A stretch of 64,000 nt of DNA, taken from Isosphaeraceae bacterium (GTDB lineage Bacteria > Planctomycetota > Planctomycetia > Isosphaerales > Isosphaeraceae). The notes beneath the pieces are model-generated. The model was given only the letters and a program-made list of their open reading frames with translations. It did not search any database and was not told the origin of the DNA. Shown piece by piece: positions 1-8,233 of this stretch. How positions within the stretch are numbered: position 1 is the first letter of the stretch; every line of letters begins with the position of its first letter. Where the stretch lies: positions 60,364-124,363 of the forward strand of contig JARLIH010000072.1 of the NCBI GenBank assembly GCA_031291845.1. The letters run 5' to 3'. A program made the position numbers and the translations under genes.

Positions 1-93
1 CGGTCCGACGGGGAGGTTCTCGGACGAGGACGGTCCCGTGCCCTGGTGACATAGCCCTTACCGACACGGCGTCCACTCCGTTCAGCATGATTT

Positions 94-205
94 TGAGACT
101 TCTCAATGATCGCCACCACGACTTCCGGTTTCGGCCCAAACGGCTGAGCAGGAATGCGGAAAAGGTGCCAGGAACCGTTGATCAACGGTTGCCGGCACCT
201 TTTCT
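94..205 (+). repeat. Composite intergenic repeat, copy 1
   Basis: The core GGCTGAGCAGGAA, preceded by a segment reading GAGACTTCTC..GATCGCCACCACGAC and a TTTCGGC(C/T)CAAACGG stretch, recurs at about 5166-5300 (minus), 6704-6810 (plus) and 10355-10509 (minus). Here the core leads directly into a long palindrome at 159-204. It lies about 30 bases past the stop codon of the DUF418 gene, so it may also act as a transcription end. The bases left of it (1-93) show no gene. Confidence 0.75.
159..204. repeat. Long palindrome, copy A (imperfect)
   Basis: A 46-base inverted repeat centred on GTTGATCAAC, with 18-base outer arms of the type GAAAAGGTGCCAGGAACC. Two mismatches sit in the right arm (191 and 193). 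Perfect versions of the same sequence occur at 5106-5169 and 5333-5388. It can fold as a long hairpin and resembles REP-type elements; no transposase is nearby. Confidence 0.85.
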
Positions 206-233
206 GCTCCAAGCCTATCCCATTCGTTGCCCA

Positions 234-1577
234 TCACCGCCCGGATTGGATGGGAAGGCAGAGCGGCTGGAGTTTCCCATACGTCAGCGACCGCCAGACC
301 CACTCCGCCGGTCCATAGCGGAAGGACGCGAGCCAGACCGGGCTGAGCCAGAGCTGAAACGCCCAGACCAGCAGTACGAAAACGTAAAGCATCGGTCGAT
401 GAATCGAGCCGTAAAGGTCGAGGCCGTAGCCGTTGAAGACGGTCGTAAATAAGATCGAATGGAACAGGTAGTTGCTCAGTGCCATCTGCCCCACCGCGGC
501 AAGCCGGCGCGTTAGCCAGGGGAGCGCCTGCGACTGGCAGACGAGCATCACCGCCCCGATGTGCCCGAACACGACCGGCAGACTGCCCAGGAGCGTCAGG
601 AAGAACCCGCCGTGGAGAACCCTGTCGATCCAGTGGTCGGCGAAAAAGCCGTGGGTCATTTCGTTATAGACGTCAAGGCCCATCAACGGCAGGCCGAGTC
701 CGTAACCGACAAGCATCATCGTCAGATACGTTCGCCTCGAGCAGGCGGTCGAGAAAACGCCGAGCTTCATTAGACCCATGCCGATCAGCATTCGCCCGCC
801 GCTCAGCTCGATCATGACAAAGGGGATCCCCAGCAGGTGCATCCAGATCACCTCGCTGGCCCGGTGCTTGACCACCTGGAAGTAACTCGATCGGTGCCAC
901 GCCATCTCCTTGAGGAATCCTTCACGCGAGTCCCTGGTTGTAATCTCCTTCCAGCTATCGCGAACGCTCTTTTCCCACTCCTTGACCGGCTGACCTGCCC
1001 TCTCCTTGGCCTCGGCGCGCGCGGCCGTCTCGCGCAGGAACGGCACGAGGTACGCGCGAAAACCCAGGAACATCGGCACAAAGACCAGGTTCAGGCAAAG
1101 GCCGATGACGATCAACGTGCGCGGCCGTAGCTTGCGGAGCGGATAGAGCAGGAAGCCGCAGGCCGCGTACTCGACGAGGATATCGCCGCCCCAGATCAGG
1201 TACGCGTGGATCAATCCGATGACGAGCAGCCAGAAGATGCGCCGGTAGTAGACCCAGACGAGCCGTGTGCCCCGCGCCCTGGCCCGATCGGCCATCAGGA
1301 CGAGTCCCGCGCCGAAGAGCATGGAGAACAACGACATCATTTTGGTGTCGAAGACGACATGGTTCAACGCCCAGAGCCCAACATCGAGCGATCCCGCGCC
1401 GGGGTCGAGCAACGGATTGGAGTCGACACCGTCGGGCCAGGCGAAGGCCACGATATTCATCGCCAGGATGCCCAGCAGCGCGACGCCCCGGAGCACATCC
1501 ACGGACCTCACCCGGTCCTTCGCCTCGACCGGCTCCGCGGGTCGTTTGCGCTCGACCTGTTCCTCGACGCTTGCCAT
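234..1577 (-). CDS. DUF418 (YeiB-like) membrane protein
   Basis: Polytopic membrane protein of about 447 aa. Near the N-terminus it reads RVRSVDVLRGVALLGILAMN, the typical opening of YeiB/DUF418 proteins. Several hydrophobic segments follow, and the C-terminal part carries MALSNYLFHSI and FQLWLSPVWL..FRYGPAEWVWRSLTYGK, the usual DUF418 ending. The family is often described as putative transporters, but the substrate is unknown. I chose the ATG at 1577 because AGAGGAGACC lies just upstream; an in-frame start 30 bases further up lacks this. The N-terminal 25 residues are charged and cytoplasmic-looking. It stands alone, and a repeat follows its stop. Confidence 0.9.
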   Translation of the reverse strand: MASVEEQVERKRPAEPVEAKDRVRSVDVLRGVALLGILAMNIVAFAWPDGVDSNPLLDPGAGSLDVGLWALNHVVFDTKMMSLFSMLFGAGLVLMADRARARGTRLVWVYYRRIFWLLVIGLIHAYLIWGGDILVEYAACGFLLYPLRKLRPRTLIVIGLCLNLVFVPMFLGFRAYLVPFLRETAARAEAKERAGQPVKEWEKSVRDSWKEITTRDSREGFLKEMAWHRSSYFQVVKHRASEVIWMHLLGIPFVMIELSGGRMLIGMGLMKLGVFSTACSRRTYLTMMLVGYGLGLPLMGLDVYNEMTHGFFADHWIDRVLHGGFFLTLLGSLPVVFGHIGAVMLVCQSQALPWLTRRLAAVGQMALSNYLFHSILFTTVFNGYGLDLYGSIHRPMLYVFVLLVWAFQLWLSPVWLASFRYGPAEWVWRSLTYGKLQPLCLPIQSGR

Positions 1578-1705
1578 CGCCGGTCTCCTCTGGAGCGGAA
1601 TCGCCACGCATTGACGGGATCAGTCATACGAAGCTTGCTCGAAACTCACGACGGAGGGCACGGAGAGCGGACAGAGACGCACATCAGGCCAACACCTGCC
1701 CGGCC

Positions 1706-3640
1706 TCATTGGCGATCGAGGTCCTCGAAGCTCTTGAGGAGGGTCGAGGCGCTTTCCTTGGCCTCGTCGAAGTGTGGCTCGTCCGCGTCCAGGGTGAGCA
1801 GGTAAACCGATTCCGGCTTTCGCCACATCACCTCAAACCCTCGGCGGGTCTGGCCCTTGGCGGTCGTGTACCGGAACGTGGCCCGGACGCCGGGCAGACC
1901 GCTCACGGGGAACATCTGCTCGTCAAGGATCTCGAAGTCTTTGCGGGACGACCTGAAGCTCGCAAGGCGGCGCTCGAGCAGGATCTTGGGCTCGGTCGCG
2001 ACCTGCGAGGCGAACGCGGCGAAGTGCAGAAAGACGCCGTCCTCGCCGGGGAGCCTGAAGCGGATGACCGCCTCGCCCGGCTGCTCCTTGTCTTCCAGCG
2101 ACCAGCCCGGGCCGGGCGCGGTCAGGCGGCAGCCGAAGTCGGCGTTGGTGTAGACACCGCCGGTGATCTCCGTTTTGAACTTGCCGGCCAGGGCCGGCGG
2201 CCGCAAGACGTGATCCAAGACCTTGATCTCGAGGCTCGCCGGCAAGGCGAGCCGCAGCGGCTGTGTCCCCTCGACCGTCTCGTGGTCGATGAACTTCAAC
2301 AGGGCCGTCGACGTCCCGACCTCGTTGGCGCCCGCGTCGACCGCGATCCAACGGCCCACGTAGACCTCGTTCCACATATGGCCGGCCCATTGACCCGGGA
2401 CCACCCGCTCGCCCAGCGCGATCCTCGACGGGATGCCCACCGCCCGCGCCAGGGACGCGAGGAGGGTGGCGTACTCGGTGCACTTGCCCTTGCGGCAGGC
2501 CAGGACCTCCGGGCCCGAGAGCGTCGCCGCCACGCCCGCCGGCTCGATGTTTCGCGACACCCAGTCGCTCAACGCCCGGACGGCCTCCAGGGCGTCGGTC
2601 CTGTCCCCGACGACCGCGCGGGCGACCGCGGCGATCTGCGGGTCGCGCGGCTTGATGTATCGGGACTCGCCCAGGTAGCGGGCGAACTCCGGCCCGACGA
2701 CGGGCAGGCGCGCTGGGTTGGTCACCGGCGTCGGGACCACGATCCGAACGACCGCCCGCTGCCGCCCGTCCTGCCCGTGCCGCTCGACGACGCTCTGGCC
2801 GTCGGCCTCGAGCCGGAACCGGTCGAAGTCAATGTCCTTCCACCGGAGCTCGACGGTCAACGAGACCAGCCGCCTGATGTCGTCGATCCGCGTGTCGAGG
2901 GGGAACGTCAGCGCCTCGCGGCCATCGGTCTTGACGTAGGAGAGGTCGCGAGCCTCTTCGGCAGAGCCGCGGCGCAAGACGACCATGCCCGCCTCGGACG
3001 AGGACTCGCGAAGCAGACCGTCGGCATCCAGGGCGATCTGGAGCTCGCCGCGGTCTGCGCCGCAGTCCACCGACCAGGATGTGCCCGCGTCGTCCAGGCC
3101 GCGCCGTTTTACCCGCGCGGGCTGAAGCTCCCACGAATCGTCGTCGACAAGCATTACCACACCCTGCTCAAAGTCGCGCGGCCGATCGGCCAGCCAGTCG
3201 TCGAGGCAAGGCATGGGAACGACCTCGTCGACCCGGTCGAACACCCGCTCCCGCGTGACGCCGGCCACGGCCGCCGAGAGCTCGAGCCGCCCCCCCTGGA
3301 GACGGCCCGTGACCCGCGTCGCCCCCGACCCCTGCCTCCCCTCGATATCGATCGAGACCGGGTGGCAGGCCGGCGTCACGACGTAGGTGGCGCGCTCCTC
3401 GATCGTCTCCTTGCCCACCGGGTCGATATCGACGAGCATTCGCGACCAGCGGGTCATGCGATAGTTCCCGTCCGGGAGCCGGACCACCCGCGTGTGGACG
3501 GACCCGTACCGCGTGCCGTCGGCGGTGACGTAGACGTGCCAGGCGTCGCGCTCCCGGAGGGTGCCCATGGCGTTGCTCCCGGTCAGCAGAGAGAGGCCGA
3601 GGCCGAGGCCGAGGACAAGGAATCGACGCTGTCGAGGCAT
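1706..3640 (-). CDS. Secreted transglutaminase-like protein
   Basis: About 644 aa. The start at 3640 gives MPRQRRFLVLGLGLGLSLLTGSNA, a clear Sec signal peptide; the longer reading frame upstream would bury it. The central region has the transglutaminase-core triad: Cys in GKCTEYATLLASLARAVG, His in GHMWNEVY and Asp in WIAVDAG. The preceding 300 residues are a beta-rich region typical of transglutaminase-like exported proteins. After the core, about 180 residues contain GVRATFRYTTAKGQTRRGFEVMW. The substrate cannot be told: such domains act as proteases or cross-linkers, or only bind. It is monocistronic; about 120 bases separate it from the DUF418 start. Confidence 0.85.
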   Translation of the reverse strand: MPRQRRFLVLGLGLGLSLLTGSNAMGTLRERDAWHVYVTADGTRYGSVHTRVVRLPDGNYRMTRWSRMLVDIDPVGKETIEERATYVVTPACHPVSIDIEGRQGSGATRVTGRLQGGRLELSAAVAGVTRERVFDRVDEVVPMPCLDDWLADRPRDFEQGVVMLVDDDSWELQPARVKRRGLDDAGTSWSVDCGADRGELQIALDADGLLRESSSEAGMVVLRRGSAEEARDLSYVKTDGREALTFPLDTRIDDIRRLVSLTVELRWKDIDFDRFRLEADGQSVVERHGQDGRQRAVVRIVVPTPVTNPARLPVVGPEFARYLGESRYIKPRDPQIAAVARAVVGDRTDALEAVRALSDWVSRNIEPAGVAATLSGPEVLACRKGKCTEYATLLASLARAVGIPSRIALGERVVPGQWAGHMWNEVYVGRWIAVDAGANEVGTSTALLKFIDHETVEGTQPLRLALPASLEIKVLDHVLRPPALAGKFKTEITGGVYTNADFGCRLTAPGPGWSLEDKEQPGEAVIRFRLPGEDGVFLHFAAFASQVATEPKILLERRLASFRSSRKDFEILDEQMFPVSGLPGVRATFRYTTAKGQTRRGFEVMWRKPESVYLLTLDADEPHFDEAKESASTLLKSFEDLDRQ

Positions 3641-3870
3641 GGGACAGGTCTCCCGCGAAGAGGAAAAAGCTGAAGATCGGTTCGGGTGTACCCGTTCACG
3701 ACGGTCCACAATGTTTTCTCGATTTTATTATTCATCATATCTCAATGATGTACATACTAGGAAGAAGACCGCGACCTCGGCGCCGCCGACAACGGCTTAC
3801 TCCAAGCCGAGGCAACACCCGCCCCGCGTCCCGGGTCAAGGATCGCTCATGGTCCTCGACATAATCCCGA

Positions 3871-4197
3871 CTAGGTTCTATGGCGTTCACTCTCGACCGC
3901 ATCGAGCAGCTTGCGCATCGTGTCCAGGTAACCCATAAAGGCCCGCCGCCCGGCGTCGGTCAGGTGATAGGTCGTCTTCGGGCGGCGGCCCACGAAGGCT
4001 TTCTCCGACCGGATGTAGCCGGCCTCCGCCAGTTTCTGGGCATGCAGGCCGAGCACGCCGTCGGTGACGCCGAGACGCTTCTTGAGGGTGGTGAAGTCGA
4101 GCTGGCCCTCTATCTGGAGCGCCGTCAACATCCCCAGCCGCACCGGGCCGTGGACCGCCGTGTCGAGGCCGTTGAAGTCGATGGGTGGCCGGCTCAT
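3871..4197 (-). CDS. Winged-helix transcriptional regulator (PF13601-like)
   Basis: 108 aa. The sequence from VHGPVRLGMLTALQ through LDFTTLKKRLGVTDGVLGLHAQKLAEAGYI and RRPKTTYHLTDAGRRAFMGYL is a single winged helix-turn-helix of the MarR/PadR-like HTH_27 type, with the wing at about residues 65-80. Its ATG overlaps the TGA of the upstream membrane-protein gene (ATGA at 4194-4197), so the two are co-translated. In similar pairs the regulator controls its own operon, but the ligand is unknown. An intergenic region of about 230 bases with an AT-rich patch (3710-3760) separates it from the transglutaminase gene. Confidence 0.9.
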   Translation of the reverse strand: MSRPPIDFNGLDTAVHGPVRLGMLTALQIEGQLDFTTLKKRLGVTDGVLGLHAQKLAEAGYIRSEKAFVGRRPKTTYHLTDAGRRAFMGYLDTMRKLLDAVESERHRT

Positions 4198-4790
4198 GAC
4201 CCGTTGCCGCGTCGCAGTTGCCCCGCCTGGATGGCCGCGGCCAGCAGCCCGGAAACGGCCATCGCCGCGCCCCCCGCGACCACCAGTTGCCGGGGGGAAC
4301 AGAGCGGGTGGACCAGGCCGTACGCGATCAGGACCAAGGCCGCGGCGGACCAGTAGCGCCGCCCCGGGCTAGTCGCCGCCAGCACGGCGCAGAGGGCACC
4401 GGCCATCGCCGTGGCGACGCCCCCCGTCATCCGGGTCGGCAGCCCCGAGCTTTTCGTCCACGCCAGGAAAACGCCGGCCACCACGCCGTAGAGCAGCCCG
4501 GCGCCGAGCGCGAGGTCGTATTCGCGGCGCCGGACCGGCGACCTGCCGGTGCTCCTTCGGAAGCGGTACCTCAGGCAGACCACGGCCACGACCGCCCCCA
4601 GCCCCGGCATCGCCATCAACATGCGCGATTCGGGGGGGCCGAACGCCCCCGCGGTGGACAGGATCAACCCGCACGGGACCAGCGCGAGGTTCAACCACAC
4701 ATCCTCCCAGCCGAACGGCAAACCCATTCCCGCGGCTTCCCGGATCGTCTCGAGATCCTCGCGAATCCGTTTGATCTCCGCCTGGCCCAT
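4194..4790 (-). CDS. Small membrane protein coupled to the winged-helix regulator
   Basis: About 198 aa. I chose the ATG at 4790, which has GGAG about 10 bases upstream; a TTG at 4835 would add 15 residues. The N-terminal 20 residues form a charged helix (KRIREDLETIREAAG). About six hydrophobic segments follow (for example WLNLALVPCGLILSTAGAF and LMAMPGLGAVVAVVCL), ending in AIQAGQLRRGNGS. It resembles membrane proteins commonly found beside HTH_27 regulators in planctomycetes and acidobacteria. The function is unknown. The gene reads directly into the regulator with a four-base overlap. Confidence 0.8.
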   Translation of the reverse strand: MGQAEIKRIREDLETIREAAGMGLPFGWEDVWLNLALVPCGLILSTAGAFGPPESRMLMAMPGLGAVVAVVCLRYRFRRSTGRSPVRRREYDLALGAGLLYGVVAGVFLAWTKSSGLPTRMTGGVATAMAGALCAVLAATSPGRRYWSAAALVLIAYGLVHPLCSPRQLVVAGGAAMAVSGLLAAAIQAGQLRRGNGS

Positions 4791-5105
4791 CGACTTGTTC
4801 TCCGCTCCCGCCTGCTGCGAACCCAATTGCTCCAAGTCTACGACTACTTTAAGAATTAGAGTATTGGCCAGGACGTGTCAACACCGAATCGCCCGCCGGG
4901 GGAGGTCCTTGAACTCAGACAGCTCGGAGGAAGAATCGCCTTCCGCCAATCCGGAACACGTCGTCGTCGCATCCATGGCTCTTCCTTCCTTTTTCGCCAA
5001 CGTCTTTATGGAATCCGTATCGCCTCGGCCCGACATTGACCCTGTCCCACTTCCGCTCTTCCGTCACCGCCGGCTCGCCCAGCGATTCCCACCGTGAAAA
5101 CGCTT

Positions 5106-5169
5106 CCACCATCAGAAAAGGTGCCAGGAACCGTTGATCAACGGTTCCTGGCACCTTTTCTGATGGTGG
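5106..5169. repeat. Long palindrome, copy B (64-base perfect inverted repeat)
   Basis: Perfect inverted repeat with 32-base arms centred on GTTGATCAAC. The inner part matches copies A and C; the outer 10 bases on each side (CCACCATCAG and its complement) are specific to this copy. Such symmetry beyond the shared core suggests selection for a full hairpin or recent duplication. Confidence 0.95.
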
Positions 5170-5300
5170 GCATGCGCCTCGGGCCGAGCCGGCGGATGAG
5201 CGCATGCCCATGAAGACGTGCGCATGGCATCCAACACCGTTCCTGCTCAGCCGTTTGAGCCGAAACCGCGAGTCGCGGTGGAGATCAGCGAGAAGTCTCG
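5166..5300 (-). repeat. Composite intergenic repeat, copy 2
   Basis: Reads on the minus strand as ACTTCTCGCTGATC, then TTTCGGCTCAAACGGCTGAG, CAGGAACGGTGTTGGATGCC and an inverted pair around GGGCATGCGC. It is flanked on both sides by the long palindromes B and C. Closely similar to copies 3 and 4. Confidence 0.8.
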
Positions 5301-5332
5301 AAAAACGCGGATATCCAATTTCCGTGGGCTGA

Positions 5333-5388
5333 CAGCGGAAAAGGTGCCAGGAACCGTTGATCAACGGTTCCTGGCACCTTTTCCGCTG
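5333..5388. repeat. Long palindrome, copy C (56-base perfect inverted repeat)
   Basis: Perfect inverted repeat with 28-base arms centred on GTTGATCAAC. It shares GGAAAAGGTGCCAGGAACC with copy A and differs from copy B only in the outermost bases. It lies about 105 bases past the stop of the gene ending at 5495. Confidence 0.95.
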
Positions 5389-5494
5389 GCCAGCGCATCG
5401 AGGCTTCGGGCGGTATGTTGATTTGAACAGAAAGGGCAAACGGGAAGCGGCTGGTCGACCGCGTCGGCGGTCGCCGGGTGGTCGTGGTGGCGGC

Positions 5495-6556
5495 TCAACC
5501 TTTCCTGGGTTTGCGACGCAGCAGGTTTTCCAGCAATGCGGCGTTGTCTGCCTTGCCGACCCACGACCACCAGAGGGATACGCCGAGCGAGACGACCTGT
5601 CCCTTGCCGGTCGAGGCCAGGGCGACGAAGTGCTCATCGGGATTCTTCGGGGAGCTGACCAGGACGAGGGTCCGATCGTGATCGATCACCACCCCCGGCG
5701 AAGGTCGATGGAAGCTGAGCGCCTTGACGCCGTCCGTTTGGGGGCAAGGCGTGATATTCGCGGCCCCGACCTCGATCGCGCCGACGTTCGGCATCTCGAC
5801 GTTTCGGATTTCCAGGCCGGAGGGGATCAGGATCTTGTTGGCGTTTTCCACGGTGCCCATGAAGAACGCGTTTGCCGCCAGGATTACGCGTCCCCCGTTC
5901 TGTGCGTATCGCCGCAGGGCGGCGATGTCCTCAGCGTTCAGCCGGATGAGGCCCATTTCGCCGAGCAGAACGGTGTCGTATTGCGACAGTTCGACCCCGT
6001 CGAGCGCGCTCTTGGCGGAGCGAACGTCGACGTAGTCGACGTCGAAGCCGCCGGCCTCGACGAGCTTCAGCCAAGGATCGAACAACTTGGCGTCGCCGGT
6101 CGAGAACTTCTGGAAGGGTGTGTCGGCGACCAGGATGCGGGGTAGAACCGGCTTGCGCGGTCGTATGTCAGCGCTGACCGGCACCTCGACACGGCGCTTA
6201 CCGAGCGACATGACAATCGGCGAAGAGACCTTGCCTGGGTTCGCGGTGTCGATTGTCACCGCGATATCACAATATCCCTTTCGATTTCCCGGGCCGTACT
6301 CCTGCGTGCCCTGATTGACGGAGTCGACCTTTACGAAGGCGGGAGCCGTCACCTTCGCTTTCCCCGACTTGAGCTCCTCCGGGTCTACGAAGATCCGGAC
6401 GCTTCCCTGAACCTTCGCCGCGACATGGACAATCCCAAAGTTCAGGCGGTCGGGCTGGATCTCACCCGCGTCCGCGGACGCCCGCATCGTCAGAGGCAGG
6501 AGGCATCCCACGAGGAGTCGGGTGGCAGAGTGCTTTGGACACAAGTGAACAATCAT
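5495..6556 (-). CDS. Secreted DUF1573-like protein with a GATase-like C-terminal domain
   Basis: 353 aa. The N-terminus (about residues 1-30) is a signal peptide ending near ASADAG. Residues about 33-130 (PDRLNFGIVHVAAKVQGSVRIFV..) resemble the DUF1573 / Ig-like fold in which a structural protein is compared with a preceding standard. From about residue 140 (PRILVADTPFQKFSTGDAKLFDPWLKLVEAGGFDVDYVD..DTVLLGEMGLIRLNAEDIAALRRYAQNGGRVILAANAFFMG) the sequence looks like the glutamine-amidotransferase-like fold seen in DUF4350 or ThuA-type proteins, with no obvious Cys-His-Glu triad. The function is unknown; an extracellular binding role is plausible. It is flanked by repeat copies on both sides. 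Confidence 0.8.
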   Translation of the reverse strand: MIVHLCPKHSATRLLVGCLLPLTMRASADAGEIQPDRLNFGIVHVAAKVQGSVRIFVDPEELKSGKAKVTAPAFVKVDSVNQGTQEYGPGNRKGYCDIAVTIDTANPGKVSSPIVMSLGKRRVEVPVSADIRPRKPVLPRILVADTPFQKFSTGDAKLFDPWLKLVEAGGFDVDYVDVRSAKSALDGVELSQYDTVLLGEMGLIRLNAEDIAALRRYAQNGGRVILAANAFFMGTVENANKILIPSGLEIRNVEMPNVGAIEVGAANITPCPQTDGVKALSFHRPSPGVVIDHDRTLVLVSSPKNPDEHFVALASTGKGQVVSLGVSLWWSWVGKADNAALLENLLRRKPRKG

Positions 6557-6862
6557 GAGCCCCCCAAGTGGGATCGAGCGCGACGATACGATTCAACAGC
6601 CTGCCGGCGGTTGACCGCGTCGTCCGGATGCTTGTCCGGCTCTCAGGAACTGGCATTGGAAACCGGCCGCATTCCCGTGTCAAAGGGAAAGCCGGAGAAA
6701 CTGGAAGACTTCTCGCGGATCTCCAACACGACCGGCGGTTTCGACTCAAACGGCTGAGCAGGAACGGTGTCGGGTGCCATGCTCATGTCTTCGTGGGCAT
6801 GCCCCCAGAATTCCGGATTCGCGCTTGGGGGGATTATTGGTGGAGATCAGCAAGGAGTGTCG
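6557..6862. other. Intergenic region with repeat copy 3
   Basis: About 306 bases without a gene. Most of it is the composite repeat (6704-6810). Nothing else is recognisable. Confidence 0.7.
6704..6810 (+). repeat. Composite intergenic repeat, copy 3
   Basis: Plus-strand copy: GAAGACTTCTCGCGGATC, then TTTCGACTCAAACGGCTGAG, CAGGAACGGTGTCGGGTGCC and ATGCTCATGTCTTCGTGGGC. It has more substitutions in the left part than copies 2 and 4 and lacks the long palindrome. Confidence 0.8.
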
Positions 6863-7108
6863 TTATTTGCCGTTACCATAGTGTCCCCTCGGCACCACCT
6901 TGCCTTTGCCGACCACCCGGGTTCCGCCGTCACTATGCCAAACCAACTGTGGATCAAGCGGCGCATCGAGGTGTCTCCAGGACGCAGACGGGCCGATATA
7001 CTGCTGATAGGCTGACCGCAGGTTCTTAGCCGTTGACGTGCAGCCGGAACACCCCGCGAACAGCAGCAGAAGTCCCGATCGAATGAAGCGTCGCGGCATC
7101 CTTGCCAT
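6863..7108 (-). CDS. Small lipoprotein (paralogue 1)
   Basis: 81 aa. MARMPRRFIRSGLLLLFAGCSGC is a lipoprotein signal peptide whose lipobox cysteine is in FAGCSGC. A strong ribosome binding site (GGAGGTGTT) precedes the ATG at 7108. The mature part (about 55 aa) has no recognisable domain. The signal region and first mature residues resemble the next gene (MARMQRSSILRGVVLSFACFSGC), so the two are probably diverged tandem duplicates. The function is unknown. Confidence 0.7.
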   Translation of the reverse strand: MARMPRRFIRSGLLLLFAGCSGCTSTAKNLRSAYQQYIGPSASWRHLDAPLDPQLVWHSDGGTRVVGKGKVVPRGHYGNGK

Positions 7109-7250
7109 AACACCTCCTCACGAGCATATCGTGTGTCCTGCTGCGTTGGACGGGCGAGAGCGACGCACGACCTGAATGCGCTGACCCAAGTAACGCTATG
7201 TCGCCCCGGTGATGGATTCGCCGCGATTTTTGTCCTGCCGGCCTTCAGGC

Positions 7251-7463
7251 TCAGTCGCGCCAGTGATCGGCGGACGACTGCGCCGCCGAATTCACGAACG
7301 ATCGTGCGGATGACAGGGCAATGGACTGTGCCAGCGGGCGCGTGACGGCTTTGGCGACGTGGCGGCGAAATGTGCCGTTCTGAGTGTTGGAAGCACACCC
7401 GGAAAAACACGCGAATGATAGAACAACCCCTCGCAGAATTGACGATCTCTGCATCCGTGCCAT
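7251..7463 (-). CDS. Small lipoprotein (paralogue 2)
   Basis: 70 aa, with the signal MARMQRSSILRGVVLSFACF and a lipobox-type cysteine in FSGCAS. AAGGA lies 8 bases upstream of the ATG at 7463. The mature part (RRHVAKAVTRPLAQSIALSSARSFVNSAAQ) is probably helical and is unrelated to the mature part of paralogue 1. The upstream flank is AT-rich (7480-7530), as expected for a promoter. The function is unknown. Confidence 0.6.
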   Translation of the reverse strand: MARMQRSSILRGVVLSFACFSGCASNTQNGTFRRHVAKAVTRPLAQSIALSSARSFVNSAAQSSADHWRD

Positions 7464-8233
7464 TGTCGCAATTCCTTATTAATTAGATCATAATTGATAT
7501 AATAAAATACATTAATAATGCTGTAAATATATCTGCTCATGCCATTGCCGGGTCATTTGCTTGGCCCCAAGGCCTTGAAACGTCCGACATTGTAAGCATT
7601 CCGGCCAGTCTGCCAAGGGCAAGCGAACCACGTGTTTTCGGGACTCCACCGAGGGCAATCGGCGAGTCTCCGATAGCGAAGATGCAGGCCGCGGGCAGAA
7701 GTTACAAGCCATGCGCTGAATCGAGCCGATTTGTACAACGTGCATCGTTTCCGACGATGGAAAAAGCGATCCATAGATCGGGATGACGGGGAACAAAGAG
7801 GAGATGTATTGGTGGATGGCGATTGGCGTTAATCGCTGAGTCCATTTGATTTCAGTCACGCCCTCAACCGCTATTTATAGCGCATTGCTACTTTCTCTAG
7901 CTCCCATAAGTGCGTGGCCACGACCTCCTGGTGAGCGCCTTCTGCACGCGGGAGCGCCGTCCTGGACGCTCCGGCGTTCGAGCGGATCGGAAACGACGCA
8001 GAGCATCGCCGACCGCATTTCCACGGCGACGGCGGGAAGGAGAGCAAGTCCCAACAACACCTTGGGATCGGTCGATGCTCGGGTGGTGTTGAGCGCGCAG
8101 CCTCAAAAAAAGACTCGCTGCGACTTGACGTGACTTTTGGGTCACGTTACCATTAAATCACACTTCGGTCCACCCGGTTCAGGGGGGCCGATCGGGACTC
8201 TGGACGACCCAGGCACGTGGGGGGTGAAACGCA
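7464..8233. other. Intergenic region of 770 bases
   Basis: Lower GC than the surroundings at 7470-7530. Open frames exist on both strands, but none has a good start or a recognisable protein. The right end holds an inverted repeat (8128-8147) that may be an operator for the downstream operon. A decayed gene cannot be excluded. Confidence 0.5.
8128..8147. promoter_or_regulatory. Candidate ArsR-type operator
   Basis: Perfect 7-base inverted repeat ACGTGAC-TTTTGG-GTCACGT, about 87 bases upstream of the SRPBCC gene that heads an operon encoding an ArsR-family repressor. ArsR regulators commonly bind imperfect dyads of this size near their own promoter. The link is inferred from position. Confidence 0.4.

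Larger units (their letters stand above)
4791..5494. other. Intergenic region filled with repeats
   Basis: About 700 bases with no convincing gene. It holds two perfect long palindromes (5106-5169 and 5333-5388) and, between them, a minus-strand copy of the composite repeat. Open frames here only read through the repeats. An AT-rich patch at 4845-4865 could be the promoter of the leftward membrane protein/regulator pair. Confidence 0.7.

Noticed and set aside
1265..3673. Plus-strand open frame of about 800 codons opposite the transglutaminase-like gene
   Set aside because: It is the antisense shadow of a high-GC gene that has a signal peptide, catalytic triad and good start on the minus strand. 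The plus-strand protein is Arg/Pro-rich without domains.
4915..5637. Minus-strand open frame crossing the palindromes
   Set aside because: Most of it is translation of repeat DNA (the phrases LINGSWHLF and AEKVPGTVDQRF come from the palindrome).
7512..7859. Minus-strand open frame of about 115 codons in the 770-base gap
   Set aside because: No ribosome binding site, no recognisable protein and unusual composition; it could be a decayed gene but this cannot be supported.
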